64,000 nucleotides of DNA from Hyposmocoma kahamanoa (GCF_003589595.1 NW_020653726.1:13358321-13422320); one strand, 5' to 3'; shown: positions 34,213-46,396, counted from the stretch's first letter. The notes: a model not told the origin generated them from the letters alone. Numbers and translations are program-made.

Positions 34213-34490
34213 GAATCCGGGATTTTTTTATGACACAAGTCCTGCGCCTGGTGTTAAGCGACGCACCTGTCCATAGTAGTTCCAGTGCCACTTTAAGTCG
34301 CAAAGATCCGAGGGACACTACCACTGCACCTGTCACCCTGAGACATAACTTGACAAATCCTATATACCTGTAATTTCACCAGCACCCTTAACCTTCAAAA
34401 CCGAAACGCAGTAATGCTCAAATACTGCTGTGCATACTGCTTAGCGGAAGAGTTAAGTAATGAGCTGCTTTCCTCAACGTCCACTGTGCG
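34213..34490 (-). repeat. Dispersed repeat family 5, near-full copy
   Basis: It carries CGCCTGGTGTTAAGCGAC, CACCCTGAGACATAACTTGA, TTTCACCAGCACCCTTAACC, TTCAAAACCGAAACGCAGTA and a decayed head. Confidence 0.8.
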
Positions 34491-34849
34491 TTCGTTGGGT
34501 CACAAATGTCCCCAAAAACTATTAATTTATCGCATGTGATACGTTCACATGCGAACGTTGTTACGTAATTTACTCAGATTATTATTGGACACTTATTACG
34601 CCAGGATTAAACAAGAAAGTAAAGAAACGGAATTGTAAACTTGAAATATTTATAGTTTGAAATGAGATTAAATATTAGGAAAAGTAAAGCCCAATGATGT
34701 TCAAATTTTCTGTTATGTTTCCTCAGGGTAGAGTTCAAGGCCCGCAACTTTGTCGTGTTGCCACCTTATCGGAAAATACGCAATTTTAAAATATGTTATC
34801 GCATTTAGTTTTTCTTTAATATATTGCAAGCAATTTATATTTGACGGCC

Positions 34850-35005
34850 TTGATGACCCACCGCTTTGTACTGGGGGCTCTGGATGAGGAAGTCTCGGGT
34901 TCGATTCTCGGTAGGACCAAACTGGGAAATGAACTTTGGTTCTGGTCGGGTAGCGCCCCGGAGTGAATTTCATTGTTCTGGTACTCGTAATACAGGGAAT
35001 TTTCC
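34850..35005 (+). repeat. SINE family 2, good copy
   Basis: Head TTGATGACCCACCGCTTTGT, B box CTCGGGTTCGATTCTCGG, then TAGGACCAAACTGGGAAATG, GGTTCTGGTCGGG, GCGCCCCGGAGTGAATTTC and TAATACAGGGAATTTTCC. Confidence 0.8.
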
Positions 35006-35059
35006 AGTTTGAGATTAGGTAATTAATTATTGTGATTGTATCACTTATTACTAACTTTT

Positions 35060-35372
35060 TTAGCAGCAGTAGAGCTCCTTCTGAAAGAGTTCTTCCTGGG
35101 AAGTACTGCTTTTTTACCTACTTCTCCCGCCAAGAAGTTGAAAGAATGTAAGGATTACTGCGTTCCCGTTTCGAAGGGTAAGGGTGCTGATGAAATTACA
35201 GGCACATGGGACTTATCAACTTATACCTCAGGGTGATGGGCGCAGCAGCAGTGTCCCTCAGATCTTCGCGATTTAAAGCTCTGAGTGGCACTGCAACAGC
35301 CATGGACAGGCGTGTCGCTTACCACCACGACACTACTTGTTTGTCTCGTCACTAGGTGTCATATACCTAACA
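35060..35372 (+). repeat. Dispersed repeat family 5, near-full copy
   Basis: Head AGCAGCAGTAGAGCTCCTTC, GAAGGGTAAGGGTGCTGATG, CAGGCACATGGGACTTATCA, ATCTTCGCGATTTAAAGCTC and tail GTCACTAGGTGTCATATACC. The 66-codon frame 35036-35236 lies within it. Confidence 0.85.
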
Positions 35373-35407
35373 AAATCTGAAATTGGTTTTATTTATTTAT
35401 TTTTTAT

Positions 35408-35545
35408 ATCATTTTATAATACCAAGTGACAGTACGTACAAGTTGTACGACTGGTGATAGGCGACACGCCTATCTAAAACAGTTGCAGTGCCATTCAGAG
35501 CTTTAAATCGCAAAGTCTAAGGGGCACTGTCACTTCACAACAATT
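35408..35545 (-). repeat. Family 5, tail half, in opposite orientation to its neighbour
   Basis: TTATAATACCAAGTGACAGT, then CGACACGCCTATC and TTTAAATCGCAAAGTCTAAG. With 35060-35372 it forms a tail-to-tail inverted pair separated by about 35 bp. Confidence 0.78.
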
Positions 35546-36097
35546 TCACCATTTATTGATTGATAGAAAAAATAACAGCGTAAATTCATGCAATGAATAT
35601 TCCACACACTATTTATATCAAGTACATAGTGACAAAAACACGTTATTAGATTTGTAACCTATTTTACAATAGTGGTGTAAATGTGTCTAAATAAGTAGTG
35701 CGTATTAGAGAGATGATATGGAGACGAATATCTCAGTTATTATGAACTACGGCTTTCATCTGGTATTTCATCATAGTCATCATCCACAGCCCGACTTCAC
35801 CCACTGCTGGGTATAGGCCTCCCGTAATTTGTATTTGTGGTATTTATGCCTATTCAATTTACCAAAATAACAGAAGAACTAAAAGAACAGTAAATTTAAA
35901 AGGTAAGATTAACGTTGTCACATAATATTAAATTCAATATATTCTAGTCAGGTATCTGTTGAAACGAACCCTTATAACTAAGTTATCAGTTTATGAGTAA
36001 CTTGAAGGTTATGTCAACGATTAATCTTGTTATGGTTGACAAGTTAACAAATACTTTGCTACTGAAACTGAATGTTAAAAATTCAATAACCGAGTCA
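35546..36097. other. Stretch with only a short LINE/SINE tail
   Basis: Around 35775-35825 there is ATCCACAGCCCGACTTCACC followed by CACTGCTGGGTATAGGCCTC, the same tail type as at 18110. No gene is seen. Confidence 0.45.
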
Positions 36098-36215
36098 ATC
36101 ATAATGTTTTACTATCACGATATTAATTTGTTTTTAGTGCAATTACTTCAATAGTTTTGTTATAATTATTAAAACAAAGATGGAAGATAAAGATAAAATC
36201 CTTCTTACTGGCAGA
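36098..36215 (-). repeat. SINE family 4, 3' part
   Basis: ATGTTTTACTATCACGATAT then TTATAATTATTAAAACAAAG, the 3' body of the family seen from the plus strand. The tRNA-like head is lost. Confidence 0.55.
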
Positions 36216-36447
36216 ACTCTAATCGGGCCCTGGAACCTTACCATGAACTCTTATTACAGTTTAGTATAGGTTCGTAACGATAAAAAAGCGGGATAATGAT
36301 ATACACTTCATGTGGCGCTGTCTCACAAGGATTCATTTTAAGTCCTAAACTAAATTTCCTATATAAAATTTTCAAAATTCGGTAAGTGATAAGCGTGTGT
36401 TAGCGAAATGCGCGTTGAATGCTCGTCATATGAACATGCAAGATGAT

Positions 36448-36485
36448 ATTATTGTCCAATAAGTAAGAACTTATTGGACAATAAT
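36448..36485. repeat. Perfect hairpin, 17-bp arms
   Basis: ATTATTGTCCAATAAGT is followed by a 4-base loop AAGA and its exact complement. No T-run follows, so it is not a terminator-like structure. Confidence 0.85.
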
Positions 36486-36539
36486 TGTTTCGGACGAATG
36501 TCGGACCGAGAACGAGAGTAAACCCCCTGAGTCCTGGCG

Positions 36540-36670
36540 ATGCGATGGCTCTAGTCCATACAAATGGAGGTTCGAGTACTTTAAGATCGTAGGAACTTTT
36601 CTTTGTGTTCGATATTTGTATTAGTAATAATAGAGATAATGTTCAAACTTTTCATCGCAATATTAAAATT
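36540..36670 (+). repeat. SINE family 4, partial copy, plus orientation
   Basis: GGAGGTTCGAGTACT (B-box region) is followed by TTTCTTTGTGTTCGATATTT and GTATTAGTAATAATAGAGAT, as in the family body. Confidence 0.5.
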
Positions 36671-36784
36671 ATAAGATGAATGACGTAATAATAATAGTCT
36701 ATTTCGGACCAAAAACAATTGTTCATACTTTTTGAGTAAAGAAATTAGGAAAGGTTAGAATGATGCGAAATGTTAAAACTATAA

Positions 36785-37225
36785 TCTCAGTACAGAGTAC
36801 TAAAATAACCGACCTCAAAAGTACGTCGAATTACATCTATTTGCCAATTTTTTTTTGAAATATCCCCTAGTTCGCCACTATACAGGACTTGACACTGGAG
36901 ATACTAAAAATCGGTTCTCACTACTCAAAGTATATTGAGAGACAAAAACGCCTTGAATTGGAGAATAGCAAAATCAACCATTAAAATCATTGCTCCTTAA
37001 GTAAAATTTAGGCGCTATTTATAAAAATGAATGTTCATGCGTGATCAGCCCCCTTAGAGGTGGATGATTTTCTTCAAAATGAAATGGGACCACTATGTAG
37101 GTACCCCCTTCCCAACAAAAAAGAATCATGAAAATCGGTTCACAAATACCGGAATTATCGCGTAACATACATACAAAAAACACAGTCGAATTGAGAACCT
37201 CCTCCTTTTTTTGAAGTCGGTTAAA
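36785..37225 (-). repeat. Dispersed repeat family 6, long copy
   Basis: It begins ATCTCAGTACAGAGTACTAA, TAACCGACCTCAAAAG, and ends CTCCTCCTTTTTTTGAAGTC, GGTTAAAA. About 150 bp near 36880-37030 have no counterpart in the other copies and may be an older internal segment or an insertion. Confidence 0.72.
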
Positions 37226-37630
37226 AATAAAATAAAATAAAATTTAGATAAATTAAAATTATAAAACTATACAATCACGAATAATTACAACATTAAATAT
37301 AAAATTGAGATTGTTTAAATATAAAATTGAAATTAATATAAAACAAATAATATAAACTTAGACTAAACCGCCACATGAAGTTTCATCCAGTGGGCCTGAA
37401 TGGGGCAGTCAATTTTATCCGCCACAACTTTCAGAATGCTGTTGGGGCATCCACGCACACGTGGCCATTGTGAGGTAACCCGCTTCCTCAGAATGGCGTG
37501 AAAGCCACTTGAGCGTGTCTCAGCGAATATATGGCGTCTTATAAGATAAATTTATTTTGTTTTAATGTATTCGTTTATAGTATTTTATGCAATCGTTACA
37601 TGATGAAGGTTTATTTAGACTACGAGGTTG

Positions 37631-37712
37631 CCGAGTGACTGAAGTAACAAGTCTTAATTAATAGTAATCCAATCATTACTGGTAATTAAGACTTGTTACT
37701 TAAGTCACTCGG
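37631..37712. repeat. Long inverted repeat, 30-bp arms
   Basis: CCGAGTGACTGAAGTAACAA plus GTCTTAATTA faces its complement with one mismatch, around a 22-base loop. The outer 12 bp are also the TIR sequence of the surrounding element. Confidence 0.85.
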
Positions 37713-38001
37713 TCACTCATACAATATTTATTCTACGAGTAAATAAAATATTGAAACAAAACAAAAATTTAATATATATTTTGTTAACAATCCATGTCTA
37801 CAAGCTCAAGTGAAAGCCAAACAAGCGCTACAAAGAAAAATCAAAGAGATAGTGGTGGTGTACCGCTTATTTTTTAACTAATATTTTTTTATCTAGTGGG
37901 CTACGGCCCAGTTGTAAGACCTTTAGGCCAGTTTAGCCAACCAGGGGGCAGTAGATCGTTTGAGTATATTTTATGAATATTTTAATTAGCAAAAATACGA
38001 C

Positions 38002-38218
38002 GTTCTTTTTTTGAAACTCATTCAATTTTAAAACAATATTTTTCTACTCCTCTGTATTCTGTACCTGTCAATTATAATTGCCTATGATATACCACAAAGG
38101 AGATCTTTTTAGTTTTGAACCAAAATCCTATTGTCTATGGTACTCGCTACTGTACTGAAAAATTATAGTTCTGTAGAGGCACAGTACACAGAACTGCAAT
38201 GAGTTTCAAAAAAAGAAT
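38002..38218. repeat. Foldback with 20-bp inverted ends
   Basis: TTCTTTTTTTGAAACTCATT at the left and its exact complement near 38199-38218. The unit lies inside 37619-38703 and may be a separate MITE. Confidence 0.7.
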
Positions 38219-38718
38219 TAAATAGGTATTTTTGATATTAAAAGAGTCTCCTTAAACGCGTCACTGTGGTCCTGAACAGAACAACGTCACTATTTTGTGA
38301 AATTATTAAAAGTCAAATAATTTTATTAAATTAAATCAAAATATTACATATCAGGTACAAAGCGGCAACCATTTGTTAAAAAGAACTATTTAAAAACAAT
38401 ATAAAATATCAAATATGACGCTACTAAAACGCTCTACAGCTTTCTGATTGGTTAAAATGTAAACGGTACTTAACCAATCAAGGACACTTCTGTTCTACCT
38501 GTTTGGGTTTTGTTTCGTAGCGTTTATTTGGCTTTAGTTTGAGTTTGTTGTCGTGGATGGATGAATAAATAATCTTTAAACATTGGTTTTGTGTCATTAT
38601 TTCATTTACTCGTAGAAAAAATATTGTATGCAATCATTAGTTACATAATTAGGTCATATAATCTCGTGTTTATTATTTAGGTCACTCGGCAAAGCCTCGT
38701 GGCCTGCTTGGCGGCAGA

Positions 38719-39640
38719 AATAGGTGAGGTAAGGTAAAATACTATTATTGTAAGCATTTAACTAAGTCATTAAACAACTTACTGTTCGTTGTTTAAACGT
38801 TCGTACTGGTTCTTAAGTACTCAGCGATGGATATTGGTTACTTTAACTAACTTCAAGATGGCGCTAAAAATGTATGTATTCAGAGTTTTCATTTTTACCA
38901 CTGTCAAAATCAATGTTTACTTAAGTACCTACGAAACTCACCAGGAGGCACCGGTATATTTGTGGGTAATTTACATTCACACCGTGGGGAACCAAATGGA
39001 AACACTGTATGAATTCGAAATTGAGTTTATTAAGGATGACAGATTAAACTTTCTAACATAAGCCACAGCTTTTCAGAGTGTGATTACTTGTATTTTAAAT
39101 TATTTCAAAGAATAAGAGCACTTTTTACTCTATGAAAACTATCGAAATAATCAAAAGAAATATGTTTACACGCGACTGATTATAATCCCTAAAACTTGAT
39201 ACAAAGTGGTGAGTGGTAATGTTTTGTGAATTGCTCAAGTCATTTCCAGAAACTTCTCATGTCACTTCGTAAAAGTATGTCTGTAGATTTTTATTTAATG
39301 TTATTCAATTTGCTAGTGAGCAGCGTAGGTTTTTTTCCGGTATGAGCGTTGGCAGCACGTAATACATGTCTTACACAGTTGTGACTAATGTATCTGACCC
39401 CCGTCAGACGTGACGAAGGTGAACCTGCGGGCTCCAGGTGTAATCGGGTACGGGACGCCTGCCATTGACGGCGTCCGACAAATAAAATGGCAATAAATTC
39501 TAAATCACTCTGTAACAGTACCGCTTTAACGTACTCTTTGTTCTATTTAAAGTAATTATTACAGTTTATGTATGAGTTTATCGACGTAACAAGAACTCAA
39601 CTTAATATCTAGAACGTCTATTTAAATATTGTTTTCACCT
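38719..39640. other. Stretch without a gene; GC patch near 39400-39480
   Basis: The 90-codon plus frame 38789-39061 has no recognised motif. A GC-richer patch (GCGGGCTCCAGGTGTAATCG) has no open frame of note. Confidence 0.4.
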
Positions 39641-40113
39641 CACTAGCTCGGAAAGGTTTTCATTCTCATTAGAAATCTGCGTGGAAAGGCGTTTTATGCA
39701 CGCTAGCGTGGAAAAGGTTTTTGAAATTCGAACTTGACGATGAACTGTAGTGGACCTAATTTTTTCTATCGATGAAAAAAAAGATAATGACACGTTCAAC
39801 TACGCGATTTGTCGTACATCACTTTTTTATGTAATATAAATCCGTTGACACATTTTATTCTTATTATTGTTACCATTAAATTGACAATGATAACTTGTGT
39901 TTATTAAATTATTTTAATTCGTCGAAGAACTAAAATTATTTCAATAATCACTTAATCACACAAAATAAAAGTACAGGCAAGAATAAAAATTGATGAGGTG
40001 TAAATTCAGAAGGTATCTGAAAATAAACTTTTTCTTTTAATAAAAAAAACCTGATGTTGTATAGTTCAACTGTTTTTCTTCTATAAACCATTTTCCTCGC
40101 TACAGTGAGGTGA
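39641..40113. mobile_element. Weak candidate MITE with CACCTCACT ends
   Basis: CACCTCACTAGCTCGGAAA at the left resembles the complement of TTTCCTCGCTACAGTGAGGT at the right (about 14 of 19). Between them there is AT-rich DNA without an ORF. The similarity may be by chance. Confidence 0.35.
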
Positions 40114-40227
40114 AAAGTTGTGTGTTTCGCTCGGCAGCAAAGTTGTTTTGCGTCTCGTGTCTTGAAACACTCCCTACGCTCAGGAATCTATTTTGAACTA
40201 CTAGCGAGGCTTCTTTCGCTTGCTCAG

Positions 40228-40375
40228 ATCATGATATTGGTTTATTTTTTGTGAAAAATACTGATTTCTTATTTAATTAGTAATATAAAGATCGAACACA
40301 AAGAAATATTACTTCGATCTGATCTGATGAATTTCTGTATTTGTTACAGATCTTTTGTATTGGGTTTGTCGACTT
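40228..40375 (-). repeat. SINE family 4, decayed copy
   Basis: ATGATATTGGTTTATTTTTT, AAAGATCGAACACAAAGAAA and TTGTTACAGATCTTTTGTAT follow the family order. The tRNA-like head is mostly lost. Confidence 0.55.
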
Positions 40376-42599
40376 ATTATACAACTACGAGAGATCTATG
40401 AAGCTTCTCATTCAGCCGTTATCTTTACAACTAACAAAGATTGACGTAGAATGTCGCTGTATTAATTGAAATATTGATTGTAATTAATATTATGTTTTAC
40501 TACGATGATATTAATTTATTTTTGTTCACTTATTGCGCTGTCTGATTGTGTGTTACAATTATTACTCGAACCTACAGGCAAAGTCGACCGTAATGTCCTA
40601 AATTATACCCACGGGCTTTTTCATTACATTATCGCTCAATGCATTTTTCACATCATTATTATGCAAACAGTTTTTATGCTCGAAAAATCTGAACGTATAT
40701 TGCGCATAAACTTGAAGTATAAAAAATACGAAACATTTGCATTAACTATATTTTATTAAACTTATTTTAAGAATTCAAATTCTGCAGTATTTTAAGAGTT
40801 TGGCAATTATTTATTTTTTCTAATACGTTTTGACTGCATACGTCTTGTGCCTTTTATAACATTTTCGTTCGAGTTGTTATTATCTATGGAAAAAAGCAGG
40901 CAATCTGTTTAAAAAAATCCCGCCGTTTGCAAAATTGGTAAACGTGTTGTGAAGCGATATTTATTCATAGAAGAAATTATCGTTGTACTATTTATTACCT
41001 CGCAAATATGTAGAAAAATATTGTCATTAAAGCCCTCAAGCAGGCGTCGGGCTTCTCACAAACTCTCGTTGCTAATTTCTTATTTACCGCCCTTAATACA
41101 CAATTGTGATCGATCTTTGTATTAATGTATATTATGTAACACATATAATAATTGTAATAATGAGATCTTTGTATTAACGTATCTTATATAATACATATAA
41201 CAATTGTAATAATGATTTTTTTGCCTATTTAAATTATAAAATATTCCAGGAGAGAGATTTTTAGATTCCATAAACGATATCAGTCGTTAATTTTGTTATG
41301 CATAAATATGAGAATTATAATTTTTTACATAATACGTAATTTGTTTCATGTAGTTTGTATTATTTTTATGACCTGTGCTTGTTGCCACAGACGAAAAAGG
41401 AATGAGGATAGAAAATGGCGGTTGATGCCTGGTAGGGAGTGTCAAAGACAAAACATCTCTAAAAACCGTGCAGTGTTGCCTAGAAAGTTAAGAAAACTAC
41501 CTGGTTAAATATTATATCGAGAATGTAGCGACGAAATATAATTCGAGTTAAAATCCAAAGAATGGCACTTGGCTCTAATATTAAAATCACTCATCTACCC
41601 TTTCTATATATGGCTCGTTTTACTGCCTACCTGTAACGATCATGGAACGATGACCAGTAATATCAAATGGGACGGATCAAAGAGGCCCGTGTAAAATGAT
41701 ACCCTTCCCTTGCTATACCCTCATACATAACCTTTGTATGAGCCCAACTCTATTGGTATTATATCGAATTTTGATATTAAAAGCAAACCTGTCCCAATGG
41801 ACGGTAGGCCTGGTTTAGAGTACCGTGTCTAATATTGCTGAAATTGTGGGTAAGTACGTCGTAGCAGGGACAGTAAAGAACGAGCACAGTCACAATACGC
41901 TCAACCCGGGACTTACTGTTTGAAGAACAATAGTATTATTTAATGCCAACAAAAACATCACAAGCATTTGTTCGAATGAAATAAAATAAGGTACACGGTT
42001 TATCAAACTTTTACATTTTAAGTTAGAACGTTCAACTGCAAATGGGGAACTTTAAAAAAAGTATAGTAGTTGAGATTCCTTTGTCCTCTTTGTATCGAGC
42101 ACTCACTGGAACAAGGGGTGAGGGCGTAGAGAGGACTGTATCTAGGGCATCAGACGAGGCATCTGGCTTGGACTGCGAACTCACTACGAACGTAGAGACG
42201 TCTCAATTTAAACTTCCAGTCCATGGTTCTAGCGCTCAACAGAATTAATTTAAATGAAATCATCACAGTTTATTCTACTGAGATGGGGGAAACGGGCGTT
42301 CAACCGACAAGAAAGCGCCTCAAGACTCATTTACAATTCCAATTAAGGACAGTTCTCATTTACTTTTGTCCTGTAGAAGTAACAAATCAGATACCTTTTG
42401 CTCGGAGTGCTTTAGGACATTCATTACATAATTTCCTTTCACTTGTTTTGCTAATCGATTGTGGGGTATATGACAGTAATTTTTTCGATGAAAAATTTTG
42501 TAACACAAAAGCGAGAAGGGCTTATGTTCCAAATGTATTATAAAGTAGTCGGGAATATAAGAATCGAGGAAAAAGACGCAAGCCTCGAGCTACACTTTA
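40376..42599. other. Stretch without a recognised gene
   Basis: It holds a ~50-bp direct duplication at about 41110-41214 (ATCTTTGTATTAATGTAT...ACATATAATAATTGTAATAA and its near copy). Frames at 40505, 41293, 42042 and 42223 are short and without known motifs. Part of 42250-42600 may belong to the LINE that follows. Confidence 0.4.
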
Positions 42600-43195
42600 A
42601 CTTAATTATGTAGTATATCAGAAATTCCAACCTTTTCAATCTCGATAGAACAGAAACTTACTTAAAAACGAGTTGTTAGAAATATCGGAGTTAAAACATA
42701 GTTTTAACAAGTCCTTTACTGTTCAGGCTATTCGTTTGTGGAACGCTTTACCTTTGTCTATTCAACAAGCGAAATAATTGAATATATTCAAAAATATGGT
42801 AAAAGTACACTACCTTAACTTAGTGTGACCTGGACTGCTTAGGTATTTTTATGTTTTGAAATTAGGTTTTAGAAATTTTTATATTTATAAGTATGAGAAT
42901 ATATAGTAGTTTACGATATTCATATATATGTATTGGTTTTATTATTTATTTATAAATATATGTATATTTGTATTTATTTATCAATTTTTATCTGTTGATT
43001 AAGTAATTCTTCATACACCACCGTCTTTTTCCTGTGAATTATATAATTACTTCCATCCAAAGGTTGTCTGGCAGAAATCGCTTAAAGCGATAAGACCGCC
43101 CATTGTACCACAGCTTATTTTTAATTTAATTGTATTGTATTTGTTTCCTTTTTTGGTGTACAATAAAGAATTTTTGTATTGTATTGTATTGTTTC
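42600..43195 (+). pseudogene. Non-LTR LINE 3' end with TATTG-type tail
   Basis: Near 42720 the plus strand reads SFTVQAIRLWNALPLSIQQA, then LNIFKNMVKVHYL, the usual end of insect RT proteins (R-x-W-N-x-L-P, then F-K). The 3' UTR has GCTTAAAGCGATAAGACCGC and ends in a TTGTATTGTATTG run at about 43175-43192, typical of LINE tails built from short repeats. Upstream coding is decayed by stops. Confidence 0.75.
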
Positions 43196-43765
43196 CATTA
43201 AAAATTAGAGTACGTACGTATGCATTGATACAAATTAAGTGACCTGGATGTCTATTCCTGACAATCGGAATATATTTAATTGACTATGCCAAAATATTAA
43301 CACATTAAAATATGATTAATCCGCGCTCACATTACGAATTTAATTTATTACAGTTTGAGTGGCGTTTAAAAAACGAATGCGTAGAACCGATAAATGGTTT
43401 TTCAAGTTTATTTTCAGAGGATTGAAATGAAATCGCAGCCGTCGAAGGAAGCTGGTGGATTTTGTTAAAGAAGCGCTGGCTTCCAATAGATACTGGTATT
43501 TGCTGAATCCGCGATTGCGGGCTTAGACATTCAATTGAACTCTCTGTACTAACAAAGATTTGTGCTAAGACTATAAATAATAAGACATAATGAAACGTGG
43601 ATATTGAAGACTAGTCTTAGTACTTAATATTGTACACTTCAATTTGTTGATTTCAAAAGTATGTCTAGGTTTTTTTAATGTATGTGGAATAATAATTGTT
43701 TTTTTAAAGCGTGTATAATATACTCCAATAGTGTATAAGATTACTTTTTAAACTTTCGGCTCTAT
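43196..43765. other. Stretch without a gene
   Basis: No repeat landmark or frame of note. Confidence 0.4.
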
Positions 43766-44115
43766 AATAATAATACGCACACACTCATAGTACCCTCCAT
43801 ATGCATGGTGCCCTGCACTAGGGAAACCCTAGACAACCACAAATTATACTCAAACTCACGAGGGAAATAAATGTAGGCCATACAAACATGTCTCCCGGCC
43901 CGGGAATTGAACCTAGGATCACTGCGTGGCAGTAACGATCATGCATAAATAAAAATAAATATAAGAAACACAATACTTAAAAAACGAATAGAAAAAAAAA
44001 ACAATTGAGTGATGTGGACAAAAAGGTTAAAGACTCAGCATAGCTGATTTTCAGTCTTCACCTGTAGCTAGCTAGCTGTTCGCTAGTGACCGTTCCGCCA
44101 CGGAAGCAGTTAGTC
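43766..44115 (-). repeat. SINE family 1, split by ~150-bp insertion
   Basis: The body and B-box side lie at 43766-43933 (CTCCCGGCCCGGGAATTGAA), and the A-box side at about 44085-44115 (GACCGTTCCGCCACGGAAGC). In an intact copy these are separated by only about 12 bp. The intervening AT-rich segment with an A-run near 43991 has no recognised identity. Confidence 0.75.
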
Positions 44116-44617
44116 TATGAGATATAATTATGTCACTCAGCTCTGTGCTCCTGATTATTCCCAGTAGTTCTATGTATTCCGTTCCACATAGAACAATTGT
44201 AACCCAAAAGTTACATGCATGGAACTAGTGACAATAAATTTAGTGTTTTTATCTTTATTCCCATTAGTCGATAATGGTTCCATACATAGAGAGATTCCTA
44301 AAGTTGGACATAGGCCGTATCGTCACTTGCTTGCAATGCCTCTCCACGAGTTTACTGTGACAATTGTCGCTAGCGACCGCGTAAATTACTTCATAATTTT
44401 GTATGGTCAATTATACAGCGCCGCTAGCGGTCACAAGAAGAAACAATATTTTGTATAAACATTTTACGCGGGCGCTAGCAATAACTTTCACTGTAAGCTC
44501 ATGCTAGAGCCACAGGTGACATTGTAGATATATAAAACAGTAATTTCGCAATTCCGTACTAATTAAATACACTAGAACTAAATATTTTTTTATATTTATT
44601 AAGTGCTCAAAATAATA

Positions 44618-45492
44618 TTAGAGGTTAAAGTATGAATTTGCCGTTTCGTACTGAAAAATTAAAACATTTCTTTTGTAACATAAAATATATTTGTTTATTC
44701 AAAGTATTTACTTTCGTTGTCTACACATTTCTGCCATCTAATCGGAAGGTCATTTAAACTTTTGCGATACAACTCTGGGGATCTGAACTCCACAAGCTGT
44801 GTGAAGGCATTTTGTACTGCTTCCCGGAAAAAATTTTTTTTTCATAGTCGATTGGGGCGAGGTACGGCGAGTATGTAGGATGATGGATTGTGTCTAGCAG
44901 CAGGTCTTGTAGTGTTAAAACTGTTTCTCGAGCAGTCTGAGGTGCCGCGTTATCATGGAGCAATAATGGTGAAGCTGATTTGCTGCGAGTTTCGCCGTCA
45001 TTGTTCAAATGCCATGTGTCATATTGTGGGTCTGGTAACATTAAACCATGCAGCTAATTCCTTCGTAGTTTGATACGGATCGGCTTCCATCATCACTTTC
45101 AATTCATCGTTATTTAACTTACTGACTGATCTTCCTCGTGGTTCATTATTCAAGCCGATATTTCAAAAATTATCGAAAACCGCACGGTGTGTTCGTCAGC
45201 CGTATTCGCTCCAAACACAGCATTGACATTACGAGCAGATTCTGGTGCGTTAACCTCATGTGGAAACTCGTATTCAAAAATTACTCTGATTTTCGATGTA
45301 TCCATCTTCACATAAAAGCTGAATGTAAAAACAATCGAAAGTCGAACAATCAAAATATCATGAATATTTTAGTTTTCGTTTCGAGTGGAAAAAAGTTTCA
45401 CTCTGAAATCTGACACCATGTACCTGGGTTTAATTTTAATTCAAAGTGGCCAGTACGATAAATTAGCAAGAAAATTTCATATTTAACTCCAT
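44618..45492 (-). mobile_element. Mariner, internally deleted copy
   Basis: Its left end TTAGAGGTTAAAGTATGAAT followed by TTGCCG and its right end (CATATTTAACTCCAT) match the TIR of the mariner at 7545-8825. TA lies on both sides (44616-44617, 45493-45494). It is about 400 bp shorter than the full copy. Confidence 0.88.
44754..45305 (-). pseudogene. Mariner transposase remnant
   Basis: The start MDTSKIRVIFEYEF (45305 downward) is nearly the same as in the copy at 7730, so the two belong to one lineage. After about 50 codons the frame is lost, and the central region, including the first catalytic Asp, is deleted. The C-terminal part reappears in the frame 45041-44754 with LLLHDNAAPQTARETV (second Asp) and YSPYLAPIDYEK (third Asp position). 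It then shifts frame. It cannot encode an enzyme. Confidence 0.88.
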
Positions 45493-45868
45493 TAGAACGA
45501 TGTCGTCTACCGATCTCGCTGCAGGACATCCTATGTCACATTTCTATTATTTGTTCTTGGCCACCATTCGGTTATTGCTTTATTTCTGATAACAGAACGC
45601 TTCCTAATACGTACACCAGGCTCCATTTGAATTTCGATTTCTTATCTGTTGACCTTTAGTTCATCTTCGAATTTCGGAATTCGGACCGTGGATTATAACT
45701 TTGATGCCGAGCATGGTTTTTGTGCGACTCTCATCCTATATCAGTCTTCTTGGCATCGTGACTCATGGTAAGCAGGACGCATCGATTGAATAAGCGGGTC
45801 TTCAAATACTATGGAGTATCATTCGATTTCAGGATGTGATCCAGATTACTGAGTGCGGCCCTACCTAA

Positions 45869-46396
45869 AGCCTAGTTCCCACTATGCCGGACCGACGAAT
45901 TTGCTGGGTCGGTAAAACTGCCGGAAAGGCTAGTGGCTGTGCAATTTATATGAAGCTATTCACATTACGCCGGACCCGGCAAGAATGCCGAGCTCGACAT
46001 TGTTGCCGGAACGTTTGTCACTGCGGACCACCGGCAGAACACGCGGACCGGAGTAATGTGAATGACGACGAAAGTCTTCCCAATAAATTATCAAAAGCGG
46101 ATGCTGTCATTCGAAAATAATTGGAGAACTTTAACTCGTCACTTCTCAGTTGGCCCATTAAAAATCTTTCCCGTAAAATAGGATGTCACCAATGATTTCT
46201 TTTTACTCTATTAAGCCTTCTAAGATACCACCACAACACTACAATTTGGTCGTGTATCGTGCGCAGTGGTATGAATTCGACTGAGGTCAGGACTTTAGTC
46301 TCCGGTTTTCTTGCGAGATCCTGCTTAATGTGAACACCTAGTCCGAGTGCCAGTTTCCCGGCAAATTCACCGGTCGCTCATAGTGGGAACTAGGCC
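45869..46396. mobile_element. Harbinger-type MITE (TAA target duplication)
   Basis: The TIR is RGCCTAGTTCCCACTATG at both ends (18 bp, one mismatch), flanked by TAA at 45866-45868 and 46397-46399. A 3-bp TWA-type duplication is characteristic of PIF/Harbinger. Subterminal repeats echo the TIR: TTCACATTACGCCGGACC near 45959, and an inverted CCGGAGTAATGTGAAT near 46039. The 78-codon frame at 45884-46120 is inside this element and shows no transposase motif, so it is non-autonomous. Confidence 0.85.

Larger units (their letters stand above)
37619..38703. mobile_element. Candidate 1.1-kb TIR element with nested foldbacks
   Basis: The left end CTACGAGGTTGCCGAGTGAC is the imperfect complement of the right end GTCACTCGGCAAAGCCTCGT. 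Just inside, ATTTACTCGTAG-type and ACAATATTTATTC blocks are also inverted (37720-37755 against 38605-38635). No transposase frame is present, so it would be non-autonomous. A target duplication is not obvious; the right side abuts a family 5 scrap (GCTTGGCGGCAGAAATAGG). Confidence 0.6.
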
